A DNA stretch of 58,152 nt from Welwitschia mirabilis (GCA_051453625.1 JBOZIK010000001.1:262452333-262510484), one strand, 5' to 3'. Positions 10,362 to 22,500 are shown, counted from the first letter of the stretch. A program made the numbers and translations. The notes: a model not told the origin generated them from the sequence alone.

Positions 10362-11408
10362 TTAATCAAACTCATCCTCCTCTTCTTTTTCTTCTTCTTC
10401 AGAGTCTTACTCTGAATCTTCTTCATTATCTTTTGTGTGAGTTAAGTTAGTGGCCTCTGCTAAGGTATCAACAATATCATAACTAGCTGCAATGAGCATT
10501 TCCTTCATGTATCTAGTACAGGAATTAATCCATCTTAGATATAAAAGGATCTCATTAGGAGAGGCTTCTTTTAGAGAGGAAGACTTCAAGGACTTCTTAG
10601 ATGGGGTAAAGATGTGCATGTAGAATAAGATTACACACCTAATAGGTGTTATAGGCTAGAGGGTCTCTAGTTTCAGATGAAAGGTAATACAAATATAGTG
10701 GCATATACTTGTAATAGGCACAAACTAGGGTAAATCCCTAGTTCTATGGAACCCTAGCTATGAGACCATATTTTTCAATATTATGGTAGGATCATCAATA
10801 TAATGCTTAGTTCCTAGTAAATACATCAAATAGGACCTATAGCTGAAGGCCTCATCACAATGTCCAGCTAAAAGTAAGAAGTTATAAATGAAAATCAAGT
10901 GGAGAAAATTATATTTTGAAGTTAATAAAGAAGTAGGAAGAGTGTGCTTCCAAGAATGCACCTTACTATAAATCTTCCTAGTAATAGTAGGCATGTCTTC
11001 CATGGTGTCTCGAAGAGGATGAAACTCTTCATAGTCACTTCTTGAAAGATCAGTCAGCTCAAAAATGAGATTGGTTATTACTTTTAGCTACTTTCTCAAA
11101 ATGAGGGTTTTAAGGGTCCTAGAGTTATGATCATAAAAAGCATTATAGTAAAACATCTACATGAGAAAGGAATAAGAAAAACCAGAAACATTTAAAAAGT
11201 GATCGTGTTCCTAATTTCTCAAGAGTTGAATAACTTTCTTGAGTTCTTTAAGCTTTAAAGTGACTACTAATTGCTCCTGATACATTATTTTCTTCTTAAA
11301 CTTCTCTGAGAACTTTTTAATGTCCTTCTTTGACATCCCCTATTATAAAATAGCTATATCCCTTGAAATAGCTTCCTTTACTCTCCTCCTAGATAAGATT
11401 TTAGCCAT
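10362..11408 (-). pseudogene. Retroelement ORF resembling plant 'putative transposon protein', broken
   Basis: Reading from an ATG at 11,408 (MAKILSRRRV...) with several shifts and stops gives one continuous resemblance to a plant retroelement ORF. There is a basic, Lys/Glu-rich N-terminal part. A central block at 10,758-11,003 holds 'TITRKIYSKVHSWKHTLPTS', 'FLLLAGHCDEAFSYRSYLMY' and 'LLGTKHYIDDPTIILKNMV'. A further block at 10,407-10,619 is followed by a very acidic Glu/Asp tail ending at 10,364. The central layout (short basic segment, WKHxLP, '.LHLI.', 'LLxHxD', 'YLLG..IDdPt.I') recalls the uncharacterised gag-like domain annotated as plant transposon protein. Its function is unknown. It lies between LTR-like sequences with two polypurine tracts downstream, consistent with the sole ORF of a non-autonomous element. 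Confidence 0.5.
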
Positions 11409-11800
11409 TTCAAGAAATTTGCAAGTAAGAAAACTAAGGAAAAAACACTGAATCTGAGAGAGCTCTAGATCTTGAAGAAAGAGCACTAGATCTGAGAGAT
11501 GGAGAAGAATAGAACATAAGGAAATCGATTTAGGATTCTCTTTCTTTTATAGACTATACAAAATAAAGCAATATGAAGAAAGAAATCGGGTCCACTGATA
11601 TTACTTCCACACTGTGATCTATTAGGTTCGGTCAACTGCTCAAGATTCTAATCAACATGTCGAGATGTAGGTCTATAGTATTGGAAGGGATCTAGGCAAT
11701 CAGGCTTTTAGGCTGGCCGAAAAATACATCTAATTAACCAAATAATAGATCTAGTTAGCTACCTTGCAAGTAGCCAAAGAATGGTGATTCAACCTCTAGA
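11409..11800 (-). repeat. Leader / LTR-end-like sequence upstream of the 11.4-kb ORF
   Basis: On the minus strand this region has GTCGAC-like motifs (about 11,628, 11,650 and 11,665), a 'ttgtatagtctataaaagaaag' promoter-like stretch near 11,540-11,565, and a CT-rich leader before the ATG at 11,408. It is probably the remaining end of the 5' LTR plus leader of the same element. The pairing with the LTR at 8,216-9,814 is inferred from the shared motif only. Confidence 0.4.
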
Positions 11801-11879
11801 TCATTTTCATGATTGACAATTAAATTATAGATATGGGGTATTACATCAGAATTCTCTAAAAAGCATTTATTTTTATCAA

Positions 11880-12749
11880 GATATAGGCTAATGTTTTCTT
11901 TTAGTGTGTTGTAGTTTGTATGAACTCACTGATTGATCAAATGGTATCTATTCTATAAATATTATCTAATTGTTTTGTAGTATAAATAGAAACATTTATT
12001 TTCTTATCTACAATTTAGCATTTTGATTTTTCAAAGATTACTTTGTGACCTTTGTTATATAATTAACTAACACTCAATAAATTATGTTTTAATCTATTAT
12101 GTAAAGTACATCATTACGTTTAGGAAGCTTACCTCCCTTGATGCAACTTGTACCTTCTATCTTTACCTTTTTATTATTTCTAAAGATGACTTATCCTTTA
12201 TTTGCACTTCTTATGTACTAAAAGCTTGATCTTTCTCTAAAAATATGCCTTAAGCACCCACTTTCTAGATACTATCTATTTGTACTTAGGCCTCTAAGAG
12301 CTATCTATGTTAGAAAACTTTGAAGATTATTAGCTCTAACCCACTTAGTCTTATTATACTTAGGTGATACACTTATCTTAGAAATAAATTTAAAAGGTAA
12401 AGTACTTGTATTTTCTTAAAAATGCATTAATTATCTAATTTTGCAAAAAATTATTTGAATGATCTAGTTTACCATAAAAATTACATAAAAGTTTAAAAGC
12501 AGACTTACTCATTCAATTTACTTATTTTTATGATTTTTGTATACTAAAACCAATACCATATCTATCTCCAGTAGGTTTTTTCACTCTAAGCATCTGTTCC
12601 AATTTAAAAGTACTACCAAAAAATTTATTTACAAAAAATAAAAGATCTTTTACTTGAGAAATTATATTAGTATTGTCATATTTTAGCACATTATATTTCA
12701 CTTTCAATTCTTCCTTTTCTTTAGTGATAGAGTTCACTACTCTATTCAA
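11880..12749 (-). pseudogene. Copia gag C-terminus and GAG-pre-integrase relic
   Basis: The open piece 12,528-12,749 reads 'KEKEELKVKYNVLKYDNTNI', 'QVKDLLFFVNKFF', then 'FKLEQMLRVKKPTGDRYGIG', a coiled-coil-like stretch followed by the K..tgdr.GiGF block known from plant Copia polyproteins. Below 12,500, reading through stops gives a segment like 'KHNLLSVSQLxxKGHKVIFE', the GAG-pre-integrase block. The rest of pol is absent; at about 11,880 the sequence changes to the leader of another element. It is a truncated fragment, clearly non-functional. Confidence 0.6.
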
Positions 12750-12779
12750 TTCATTTATGTTACCTCATGTCCATTATTT

Positions 12780-13401
12780 CTGTTTTCTTTTATTGTTAAA
12801 TTAGTTGTTGTAAAGTCATTACCATATTTTCTTGTCATTTTATAATTTCTTTGCTCAATTTTTAATAAAGATTGAATTTCTTACTTGAAGAATTATTTTT
12901 TGCGTGATATTTATTTTTAGTTATTTTGGAATTAAAAATGCTATTTTTACTCATTTCTTATGATGAAACATTGATTGGATATATATAGATTCACTTGCAT
13001 ATTTTCATTATTTACCTTTTCCATGCTTGTCAAAATATTTCATACATCTGTATTTTTCAAAATCTGACATTGCTTTGCTCTGTTTTGTATGTTATTTCTA
13101 AAGTTGTACAATTTCAAATATACCCATCATATGCCTTCTCACTCCCATTTATTTTTTCTTACCTTATTTTCCAATATGTAACCCATTTTTATGACTCATT
13201 TTCATAAAATTTTTAAGCTTTCATGAGTTTAAAATTTAAAATTTTCATATACATTAACCATTACATGACAATTTGTTATGTGATGTATTTTATAAGCCTA
13301 TTATATCATTTCCATATTGATTTTTTATAAGATAAATTAGCTTACAATTATGGTTTTTCACCTGGTTTGTGTTAGAAATTGACAAAGGCTAAGTGGAGAG
13401 C
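12780..13401 (+). repeat. Second copy of the family-1 3' spacer
   Basis: This aligns with about 6,820-7,526. Shared blocks include 'aatatttcatat..ctgtatttttcaaa', 'ccttctcactcc', 'catgtgatgt' and 'cttacaattatggttttt'. It ends in a purine-rich tract (AGTGGAGAG) immediately before LTR C. Confidence 0.75.
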
Positions 13402-13760
13402 TATGTTATGCTACTAATTTTTGATTATTTGATGGATTTTATAAGCTATTTTGTAGGACATTTACATAGGTTTAGGTGTAAATTTAAGGATTTTAGAGAA
13501 CTAATATATTATCTTAGAAATATGCAATTATTACCAATATTTGATGCATTTAAGACACATCCTAATACACAAAGCCTTGGAGAAATATCATTGATAAAAA
13601 GGCTAGTTTTTTCTTTACAAAATGATCAAAGAAAACCATCGTCCCCTCCATCATCTCCATGATAGACAAGACAAAAAAACCATTAATTGCTGACATGGAC
13701 TACTAAATTATTATCAAGTCATCATTTTGAGTCATCTCTTATAAGATTCATCATTCCCCA

Positions 13761-14443
13761 NNNNNNNNNNNNNNNNNNNNNNNNNNNNNNNNNNNNNNNN
13801 NNNNNNNNNNNNNNNNNNNNNNNNNNNNNNNNNNNNNNNNNNNNNNNNNNNNNNNNNNNNNNNNNNNNNNNNNNNNNNNNNNNNNNNNNNNNNNNNNNNN
13901 NNNNNNNNNNNNNNNNNNNNNNNNNNNNNNNNNNNNNNNNNNNNNNNNNNNNNNNNNNNNNNNNNNNNNNNNNNNNNNNNNNNNNNNNNNNNNNNNNNNN
14001 NNNNNNNNNNNNNNNNNNNNNNNNNNNNNNNNNNNNNNNNNNNNNNNNNNNNNNNNNNNNNNNNNNNNNNNNNNNNNNNNNNNNNNNNNNNNNNNNNNNN
14101 NNNNNNNNNNNNNNNNNNNNNNNNNNNNNNNNNNNNNNNNNNNNNNNNNNNNNNNNNNNNNNNNNNNNNNNNNNNNNNNNNNNNNNNNNNNNNNNNNNNN
14201 NNNNNNNNNNNNNNNNNNNNNNNNNNNNNNNNNNNNNNNNNNNNNNNNNNNNNNNNNNNNNNNNNNNNNNNNNNNNNNNNNNNNNNNNNNNNNNNNNNNN
14301 NNNNNNNNNNNNNNNNNNNNNNNNNNNNNNNNNNNNNNNNNNNNNNNNNNNNNNNNNNNNNNNNNNNNNNNNNNNNNNNNNNNNNNNNNNNNNNNNNNNN
14401 NNNNNNNNNNNNNNNNNNNNNNNNNNNNNNNNNNNNNNNNNNN
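13761..14443. other. Assembly gap of 683 N with duplicated flanks
   Basis: Bases 13,677-13,760 and 14,444-14,527 are the same 84-base sequence with one mismatch. LTR A runs continuously across the equivalent point. The gap is therefore probably spurious. Confidence 0.85.
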
Positions 14444-14661
14444 AAACCATTAATTGCTGACATGGACTACTAAATTATTCTCAAGTCATCATTTTGAGTC
14501 ATCTCTTATAAGATTCATCATTCCCCATGTCATCTGGATAACATTCAAGATGACACTAACATGTAATCGACTCTAACAGCTCTTGATCTTTCATCCATTT
14601 TTCTTACCTAAACAGTGCATTTTTGAAGTGTCTTATTCTATTATTTTCTACTATGTTTTGT

Positions 14662-14669
14662 TATAAATA
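14662..14669 (+). promoter_or_regulatory. LTR TATA box (LTR C)
   Basis: TATAAATA is conserved at the same place as in LTR A and LTR B. Confidence 0.55.
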
Positions 14670-15238
14670 TGTTTTTCTTTAACTTTCCTTCTCATCTTCA
14701 TTGCACCATAAATCCTCATGATAAGAGATCAAAGGGTGAAAGACCCATCTCGAGTATTGGCAAAAGACATTCCCTTGGTGAAGGGTTGTGTATCCTTCAT
14801 TTAGGCCTAGATATTTTGTAATGTAGATGTTATTAATTCTTTAATATAAAATCTATTTTCTTTATTATATATTAGTTTCTCAAATACCCCTTATGTTTTA
14901 TGTTGCCCATGGTCTAGTGACAATTTATTGGGTGATATAAATCCTTAAGGGAATCCTTTGTTAAAGCTAAAAGGAAGTATTTTAGGATCATTTGCATTTT
15001 TATTTAGATTAAACTGAATTGCATTATAAATTATTTTTCTACATTATTCTTTTTTTTTATTTCCATTTTCTTTGCAAAAAGCTATCCAAGTCTCATGTCA
15101 TAGTCTCTAATGAGAATACGACATTCAAATTAATTCTCACTCATACTAGTGTGTTGTATTATGTGAAAAATCTATTTTATTTTATGAATGACAGAATCCT
15201 TTTGAGTATAAATTCTTGCACAAATACACACCACAACA

Positions 15239-15243
15239 ATAAT
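15239..15243. repeat. Target-site duplication ATAAT, right copy
   Basis: It matches 1,026-1,030 exactly and abuts the end of LTR C. Confidence 0.7.
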
Positions 15244-18200
15244 ATTCTAAATATTATTTATAATTCATATAACTAAGTAAAGGAATTTAAATAGTTAAAT
15301 TTACCTAAGTCATTTTCATATATTAAAAGAATTATCCTTGAAAAATGCAAACTTGAATTCTTATCATATGGATGTAATTAGTTAATTCAAACATCTCATT
15401 CTATATATGTAAAAGGTACAACAATGTAGAATAAAAATATAATTCTTAAAAAGATAGATTTCTCAAATCGACATAGCAAATAGTTTAACTTTAACAAGGT
15501 TTTTACTAAATTATGATACATTTGACTTAAAAGATAACTCCTTACTTAGAATAAAGTAAATTATAAAAAAATTTTAACATATAAATTAAGTTTTAAATCA
15601 ATAGTTAATTAATAAAAACCAGCATATAAATTTTTATTAAATCAAAGAAATACTTAATTAATTTCAAGTTATATTAATTGATAAAAAGAAAAGAAATAAA
15701 GAAGAGAGAAAGTTTAGAAGAATGGACTTAGAAAATTGCAGAACCTTCAAAATACTCATAATATGCCACAAAATAATTTTTTAGAACCAAATATTCAAGA
15801 TTAAGTAGAATCAATGAAAGCTAATAAAAATAGTTCATGTTGAAAAACTCCAAGAAATTACAGTTAACCCTACTTTGACCATGAATAATAAGAATACTAG
15901 AAAACTTCAGAAGAAATATCTTTTATATTCTAGAATTACTTATCAAATACTATAATAGAGAATATTAAATTTCTAAAAACACATTAAAATTAACTAAGAA
16001 ATTAAATATGTAAGATTTAAAAAATGATTTAATAGTTCAAAGTTTTATCTAAGTGAAATTACAACTAAGATAGAAAATGGTTAAAAGGGGGTTTTAGAGG
16101 CGAAATTTAGATTCTAACTTGTTAAGGAACAATGTTTGTAAATCATGGATGGAAGATTTTGACTTTAGTTTAGAACTATTGGAGTTGTAAATAAGCATTA
16201 TGGCCAAAACACAAACTAAAATTCACTAGTCTACTTTGATTTTAAGAAGAGGATGAAAAAGATAGAATAACTTTTGTAAAAAGGAATAATTTTAATTTTA
16301 AAAAAATAAATAATATATTTATGGATAAATATACTACTATTGGAAAGGGAAAAAATATAAATTCTTTGTTACTTATCTTAGAAGAAAGGTGGAATCATGA
16401 GAAATGTACTAAGGAAAAAAATGGAGGAAAAAAGAGAGAGAAAGCATAAATGACATTATTTCTTTAAAGAGGGAGTGATCAAAAATGAAAAATTTCGGAT
16501 TCCTACTATACATACTAATTTTTCAACAATCTAATTGGCACCATTTATATTATAATCTACAAAACGTTTAACTAAATTGAAAGAATATCATGATATAAAT
16601 GCATAAATCAAGTAATTAAAAGCATAACAAACATAAATAAAAGAACACATATTTATTCCAAATGAATGCATATCCCTTCCCATTAGTCTTCCATATAATT
16701 TCTTATAATATTTAATTCCTTCTTATCCTCTTAAATTACTCAATTACATGCACTTTATCACCCCTACAATGCCCTCTAAATGGAATGGAATGAGAGGAAA
16801 AATGATGAAAATGGGATATGAAAAGGTTATGAGGTTGAAAATCGATTTGTGTGAGATAAAAATATGTGATAAAATAATGTATAAGTTTTATAAGGTTAAT
16901 ATAAAAAGAATACTAACTTGAAGGTAAAGAAAAATGAGACAAAAATGATAGAAAATCTTCTTCCAATGTCTGGTAATGGTAACATTAGCATAAAAATGGT
17001 ATAATAATGATGTGATATGAGTTTGGACATTCAGGGGATCTTTATAAGTGTGATAAAGTTACTTATAGAATAAGGAGTTACTAAATCCACTATTAGTTTG
17101 CATGTGATTCATGAGTTTTTCAAAGAAACTATCAAATAGCATTACAACAATAATTTACACTTAAAATAAGCACTATAGTATCATAAGTAGTTTCACAGAT
17201 AACTACCTAAATTCCAAAAATAAAACATAATCTAATTTTATCTCTTGAAGCTTACGATACATGAATTCATCAAAATAGACTCAAAAATAACTATAAATGT
17301 ATCAATTATAGCTTTTGAAATGTAATTTTCCAAGATACTAATTTCCTAAAGGGATCTAATATCATCTCATTTCATGCATCTAGTGTTAGAATGAGTTAGA
17401 ATCATTGCATTAGTAAGAGGATAATATATTATTATAAAAGGTACTATAAATCATCTATAGAGCTTCTATAATGAAGTAGTCATCCATGAGCTATATTTTC
17501 ATCCTTAATCTTGATCTCCTAATTGTAAGCATCACAAAGATCCTTAAACTAGATCATAATTAACCATCTTGATCTTAGTAAATGTCCAAGATTTTTGTCA
17601 TCTAAAAAGTGTAAAAATACCTTTAAATGTAGTTTTAAAGTTTGAAAACTAATATAAAATATTAACCATTAATACCTTATTTTGTTAAAAATTCAACTTC
17701 ATCATAGCCCCTCAACTATTCTTATTGTACATCTCATGTAAGTGATAATAATAAGAGGGATGAACCTTACTAATAATTGAGATATTAATCTATAAGATGT
17801 GGTATTAGACGTATTATCAAAATGTCTAATAACATTTGTCATTTACCTAATGGTAAGGAATTATATCATTTAGTAAGCATTATGGATTAATAATTGAGAT
17901 GTTCATAGCTCAAATGGATGATTATGGATCTGAATGTTGGTTCTATAATTAATATAACATATATAATGATAGTACCAATAACAATAGAAGCATGATAATG
18001 TACATATATCATAGAAGATAATAAGTAAATGTAGACATATTAAAAACTTAAACATTTTATTCATAAATATAAAAATTAAAATTTTATCCAATTGAAAAAA
18101 GAAAATAAAAATGAAGACACAAGCTAGACAAAATAAAATCACATTCAAAATATTCCATTATAACATAGTATTACATAAGAAAGTGATTCTCATAGATTTC

Positions 18201-18245
18201 ATCCATGAAAAACATACAATGTCATAAAGAAATTAGTAAAGAATT
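15239..18245 (-). repeat. Family-2 3' LTR, main segment
   Basis: This aligns over its whole length with about 25,920-29,010. Landmarks are 'tttataattcatat', 'aaattcactagtctactttgat', 'taattaaaagcataa', 'caatgccctctaaat', 'tcatctatagagcttcta' and 'attcaacttcatca'. With 604-1,030 it makes an LTR of about 3.4 kb. Such long LTRs are usual for the Tat/Ogre side of plant Gypsy elements. Confidence 0.8.
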
Positions 18246-19990
18246 AAATATATATAATACATTATAAAGATAAGAGTAAAGAATAATAAAGCCTTTACTC
18301 TAGATAAATATAAAATAGGTAAGGAGTAGAATAGTGATGAGGAGAAGAAGGTTCACAACCATCTCCAAAGTGATACTTGTGCTTAATGATAATGGCTGAA
18401 TACTAAAGACCACATTGAGCTATATTGCAATTGCCTAGATCCATGTTTATGAGAGAAAAATTGAGCCATAGAATGAAATGTAAATGTTAAACTACAAATA
18501 GATTAGGACCACCTCTGCATCTTACACTTTATCCTATCTATATACTAATCAATCCTAACTAAAAAGATACCATGCTACTCATGTTAAGGTATAGGCTATT
18601 AGTGCTGATGTTCATAAAATCATTCTACCTATGAAGCTATTTGAAATCATTAGGAAAATGCAAAGAATATCTAAGACAACCAATCCTATCAAACATAAGT
18701 TACTAATGGTAATTACCTATCAAATGGTAAAGGGTGAATAAATAGCAATAGAATGCTAGCAAGAATGTGCATGACAAACATGGGAAAATATAAGATAAGA
18801 AACATAACGAGCATGTCCTTATCTAAATAGCTAAAGGGATTTTGAGAGATTAAGAAATGCATGAGATGTATAAGTAGTACCTAGAATGTTAGACATAATG
18901 TGATGTGTAAGAGGTACATTAGATATTTTAAGATGATTAATAGAAAAATTATTGGCATAAAAACTAGAAATAAGGTAATGATCATCTAGGATAGGTAATA
19001 CCACATATAAAGAAGTAGGAGGATCCATTAATTCATAGTCACTAGTGTGGTAATATATCTCTAATACTTTAACTACATCTTTAGAGAACCACTAAATAGT
19101 AAGAGGATATACATTAGATTCCCCTACATTTTATTCTTCATCAAAGTAGAGATTTCAGAAAAACATGGATTTAGTATTATTAGGATAGAAAGCATCATCT
19201 AAATTAACTAACCAATTTCCTTCCTAATCCCTAAATAATTCGTCATCTTTGATAGCAAAGGTAGAAAAGAGCATAAAGGAAATGATTTATTCAATTAAAT
19301 GCTAACATAAAAAATTAAAAATAAGTACAAGTTAAAAGGAAAAACTTAAAATAGAACTCACTTCCATTCTAGTAGAGCTTTGCTATCTAATTTTAAAAGC
19401 ATCACATAGATTTTCATACCTCTTTTTGAAAATTTTGATACAAGAATAAGGTATCAAGGCTAAAAAGATGCTTCTTATAATAAGAGGATCATGCATCATT
19501 AGAACATTGATGCTACAATACCATTAGTAGTACATGATTGGTAGTGTAACACCATTATTGCATGATTTACTTTAAATTAAGTTGGATTTATAGGATAGTA
19601 TCAACAAGAATCCAAAAAATGAGAAAGTGATGATAAAATTAGATTTAAAGAAACCCTAAAACCTAGGTAATAACTAGTTATATGTCCAACTTGAATGGAA
19701 ATTAAGATTTTAGTAAAAAAAATACATATCTTGATAATAATTTATTAAAAGAAAAAGAAAAAAGAAAAACTAAAAAACAAAAGCTAAAAATAATTTTAGA
19801 TTGAGACTTTTTAGGAAAAAAGTACAAGTAGATCCTTTCTAAAGATCATAGACCTTCTAAATATGACTACATGAGATCCATAGCTCTTATTTCATCATCC
19901 AAAAAATATTAATATTTTTTATTTTTAAGAAAAACCCAAAAAAATCATCTTTTGGATTTTTAGATTTTTTTGACATTTACATCCAAAAGA
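18246..19990 (-). other. Family-2 3' internal region with one unrecognised short ORF
   Basis: This is the stretch between integrase and the 3' LTR. The only open piece of note is 18,831-19,028 (65 codons, MDPPTSLYVV...), which reads as the remnant of a longer frame starting near 19,250. Athila-type elements carry an extra ORF here, but nothing in the residues lets me name it. The remainder is AT-rich without recognisable coding sequence. Confidence 0.4.
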
Positions 19991-19999
19991 TGAATCAAA

Positions 20000-21080
20000 A
20001 CACATGTCAACTCATTTAAATTTTCGTCATTAAATAACATGAGCTTAGATCCATTTACACATTAAACATGACTAATTTTAGGATCTTCAATGTTAATACT
20101 TATAGAAAAATATGAATAACAACAAAAGGACCTTTTCATTTAGATTTCAACTTTATAGGAAATAAATAAAAATAAGTATTAGCAAGTAAAACTTTATTAT
20201 CTACATTAAAAGTTTTTTTAATAATAATCTAATCATGATAATATTTCATTTGTTTTTTAGCAATAATTGGGTTATCATAAGCATTAATATTATTTCATTT
20301 ATTTCATTTAATTAATCTAATCTATGCCTAGCATATTTTTCTAAATTAAAATTTATTTTACAAATATCATCAAATTTTTAATGATCTATCTCAATAAGAA
20401 GAAAACATATTTTAAGAAAAATCAAATTTGAAATACATCATTCCAATGGGACTTTCAAAATCTATACAATAAGCTCATAATTCATCAAACAATTTTACGG
20501 ACCAATCTTTTTTATGATACTATCTAGTTTTTAAAGAGTTTTAATAAGCTCACTATTAGTTATTTTAGCTTTATCATTGGTTTAAGGATAATAAGCAATA
20601 ACTACTTTATGAGTAATACCACATTTAAGCATAAGTTTCTAAATTTTTTATAGGAAAATGGGTTCCTTAATCACTAATGATCACTATAGGTTAAATAAAA
20701 TAGGATATAACACAATATTAAAAAAATATAATAATAATATTAGCACTATAATCCTTACAAGATTTGGCTTCTATCCATTTAGTAACATAGTCCATGTAAA
20801 TAAGAATAAACATTACCAAATGATGGTGGAAATGGTCTAATGAAATCAATACCCTAAACATCAAAGGGTTTACGAACAATGATAGGTTAAAGATGAATTT
20901 TTTTTTCCTATTAATACTACCCATTCTTTGGAATTTATTACATGATTCACAAATTCATTAGCATCTTTAAAATGAGTGGGCAAAAAAAGATAGCATTTAA
21001 AACTTTAGATGCATTTTATTTCCCATAAAATCACCATTACAAACCATTATGATAAAATTCTAATATATTGATGATTTCCT
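20000..21080 (-). pseudogene. Family-2 integrase relic
   Basis: Read on the minus strand through stops, the region follows a Gypsy integrase from end to end. First is a degraded His/Cys zinc region ('NGDFMGNKMHLK', 'ICESCNKFQRMGSI'). Next is the core with 'DHFHHHLVMFILIYMDYVTK' and 'WIEAKSCKDYSANI' (20,718-20,924), equivalent to the first catalytic Asp block. Then comes 'PIVIISD-GTHF', the second Asp block with a stop after SD. Last are 'KKDWSVKLFDEL' and a C-terminal 'KVLLANTYFYLFPIKLKSK' with 'KGPFVV'. The intact protein would join element cDNA to host DNA. The wording matches Athila/Tat integrases closely. It is non-functional because of many stops. Confidence 0.75.
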
Positions 21081-21369
21081 TCTTAGGTACACATCTTTAA
21101 AAGACCTAATTAGTATAATATTTAAAAAATATAGGTGATTCCCATAGAAATTTATGTTATTAAGATAAGATAAATTACTAGAAAGTTTACATAAGATTTA
21201 AAATTTTCAATATCAACATACCAAGGCAAAACATTTAAAGTAAATAAATTTTCATCAAGAAAATTTTCATTAGTTTTAGATGAATTAATACATAATTAAA
21301 AGTGATATAGATGATCAGTAACTATGTTTTTCATTTTTGATCTATCTTTAATAGTAATATTAATTTCTT

Positions 21370-22500
21370 GCAAAAGTAAAGCTCAATGCATAGGACAAGA
21401 TTTAATTAAGGGTAAAGATAATTAAAATATAATCAATAAGATAGTAGTAAAAGTTTTCAAGGGTAGAGATAATAACTAACATCTCTTTTTAATAGTAGAA
21501 TAGTTATGTTATAAGTCATACAAGGTTTTAGTAGCATATGAAATGATAAAGGGCTTACACTAAAAAGTATGAATTAAAACTATGCCTATTGCAAATCACT
21601 TTCATCAATTATAACTTTAAAATGAAGATGTCAATTAGGAGATTGAAACATAGGTGAAAATAATAAAATAACTTTAAATTTTTAAAATGCGAGTTCATGC
21701 TTAGGTATCTAAGAAAAATATGCATCATTTAAAATCCATTTAATGAAAGGTTTACTAAGAGATCTAAAAGATGGATCTAAATACTAATAAAAACTAGCAT
21801 GTTCTAAGAAAGATATTATATCTTTAACATAAGTAGAATTAGGAACATAATGAATGATATTAATCTTAATAGGATATACCTCTATCACTTCTTTAGAAAT
21901 AATATGGCTAAAAGCAATACCTCTAGTAACTATAAATTAATGTTTCTCCCAACTAACTTTAAGATTATGATCAATATAATGATTTAAAATTAACTTTAAA
22001 TGATATATTATTTGGTCAAAAGAATCATTAATGAAAGAAAAAACATTAATAAATATTTCTAAAAATTAATCAATAAATTTAATAAAAAGACCATTCATAC
22101 ACATTTGAATGTTATGGAAAAAGCATGTGATAGTAGGTAAAAGTTCCAAAGAAACAAGTAAAAGTAGTCTTTTCTTGATCTTCTAAAACTATAAGAATTT
22201 GATTCTAACCACTATATCCATCTAGAAAATAATAATAATAATGGCTAAAATGTTTATCAAGAATTGAATTAATAAAATACATTAAAAAATGATCTTTATT
22301 AGTGTAAGAATTAAAGAAAGAAAGCTAATATGAATTTGCTATTTACCATTCTTCTTTGGAACAACTTGTAAAGGACTCACCTATTAATTATCTGCAATGA
22401 GTTAATAATATCATCTTCCTAATATTTCATCATTTCTTATTTAATAATATCCCTAATCTTTGGATTTAGCTTACAGTTAGATTGACAAATAGCTTTAATA
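21370..22500 (-). pseudogene. Family-2 reverse transcriptase and RNase H relic
   Basis: In order on the minus strand: 'KLNPKIRDIIKQEMMK', 'VVPKKNG', 'KDHFLMYFINSILDK', 'YYYYFLDGYSG', 'EDQEKTTFTCFFGTF', then 'FLEIFINVFSFINDSFD', 'LKVSWEKH' and 'GIAFSHIISKEVIEV'. These are successive RT blocks of plant Gypsy elements. The catalytic box that should read like FMDDFSVFG is FINVFSFIN, so both Asp residues are lost. RNase H follows ('SFLEHASFY', 'HLHFKVIIDESD'). Stops sit mostly where Trp, Gln or Arg is expected. Confidence 0.75.

Larger units (their letters stand above)
1031..15238 (+). mobile_element. Family-1 Ty3/Gypsy-type composite element with three LTR copies
   Basis: The composite carries LTR A (1,031-2,261), a decayed tRNA-Asp-type primer site, gag and protease relics, a long non-coding 3' region, LTR B (from 7,527), Copia-type material (8.2-12.75 kb), a second copy of the 3' spacer, and LTR C (to 15,238). 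RT, RNase H and integrase were not recognised. It sits inside the family-2 3' LTR with a perfect 5-bp duplication, so the outer LTRs A and C behave as one insertion. The extra LTR suggests tandem or recombined copies. All coding parts are broken by stops and shifts. Confidence 0.75.
13402..15238 (+). repeat. LTR C (3' LTR of family 1)
   Basis: This copy aligns with LTR A from TATGTTATGCTACTAATTT to the CCACAACA end. After removing the 683-N gap and one copy of its 84-base duplicated flank, the length is about 1,070 bases, close to LTR A. It is followed directly by the ATAAT duplication and family-2 LTR sequence. Confidence 0.8.

Noticed and set aside
13687-14463. Long open frames made almost wholly of N
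   Set aside because: They are artefacts of the gap, as are those at 7,994-8,261, 43,138-44,019 and 54,624-55,313.
20658-20840. 60-codon plus-strand frame
   Set aside because: It is antisense to the family-2 integrase core, which is recognisable on the minus strand.
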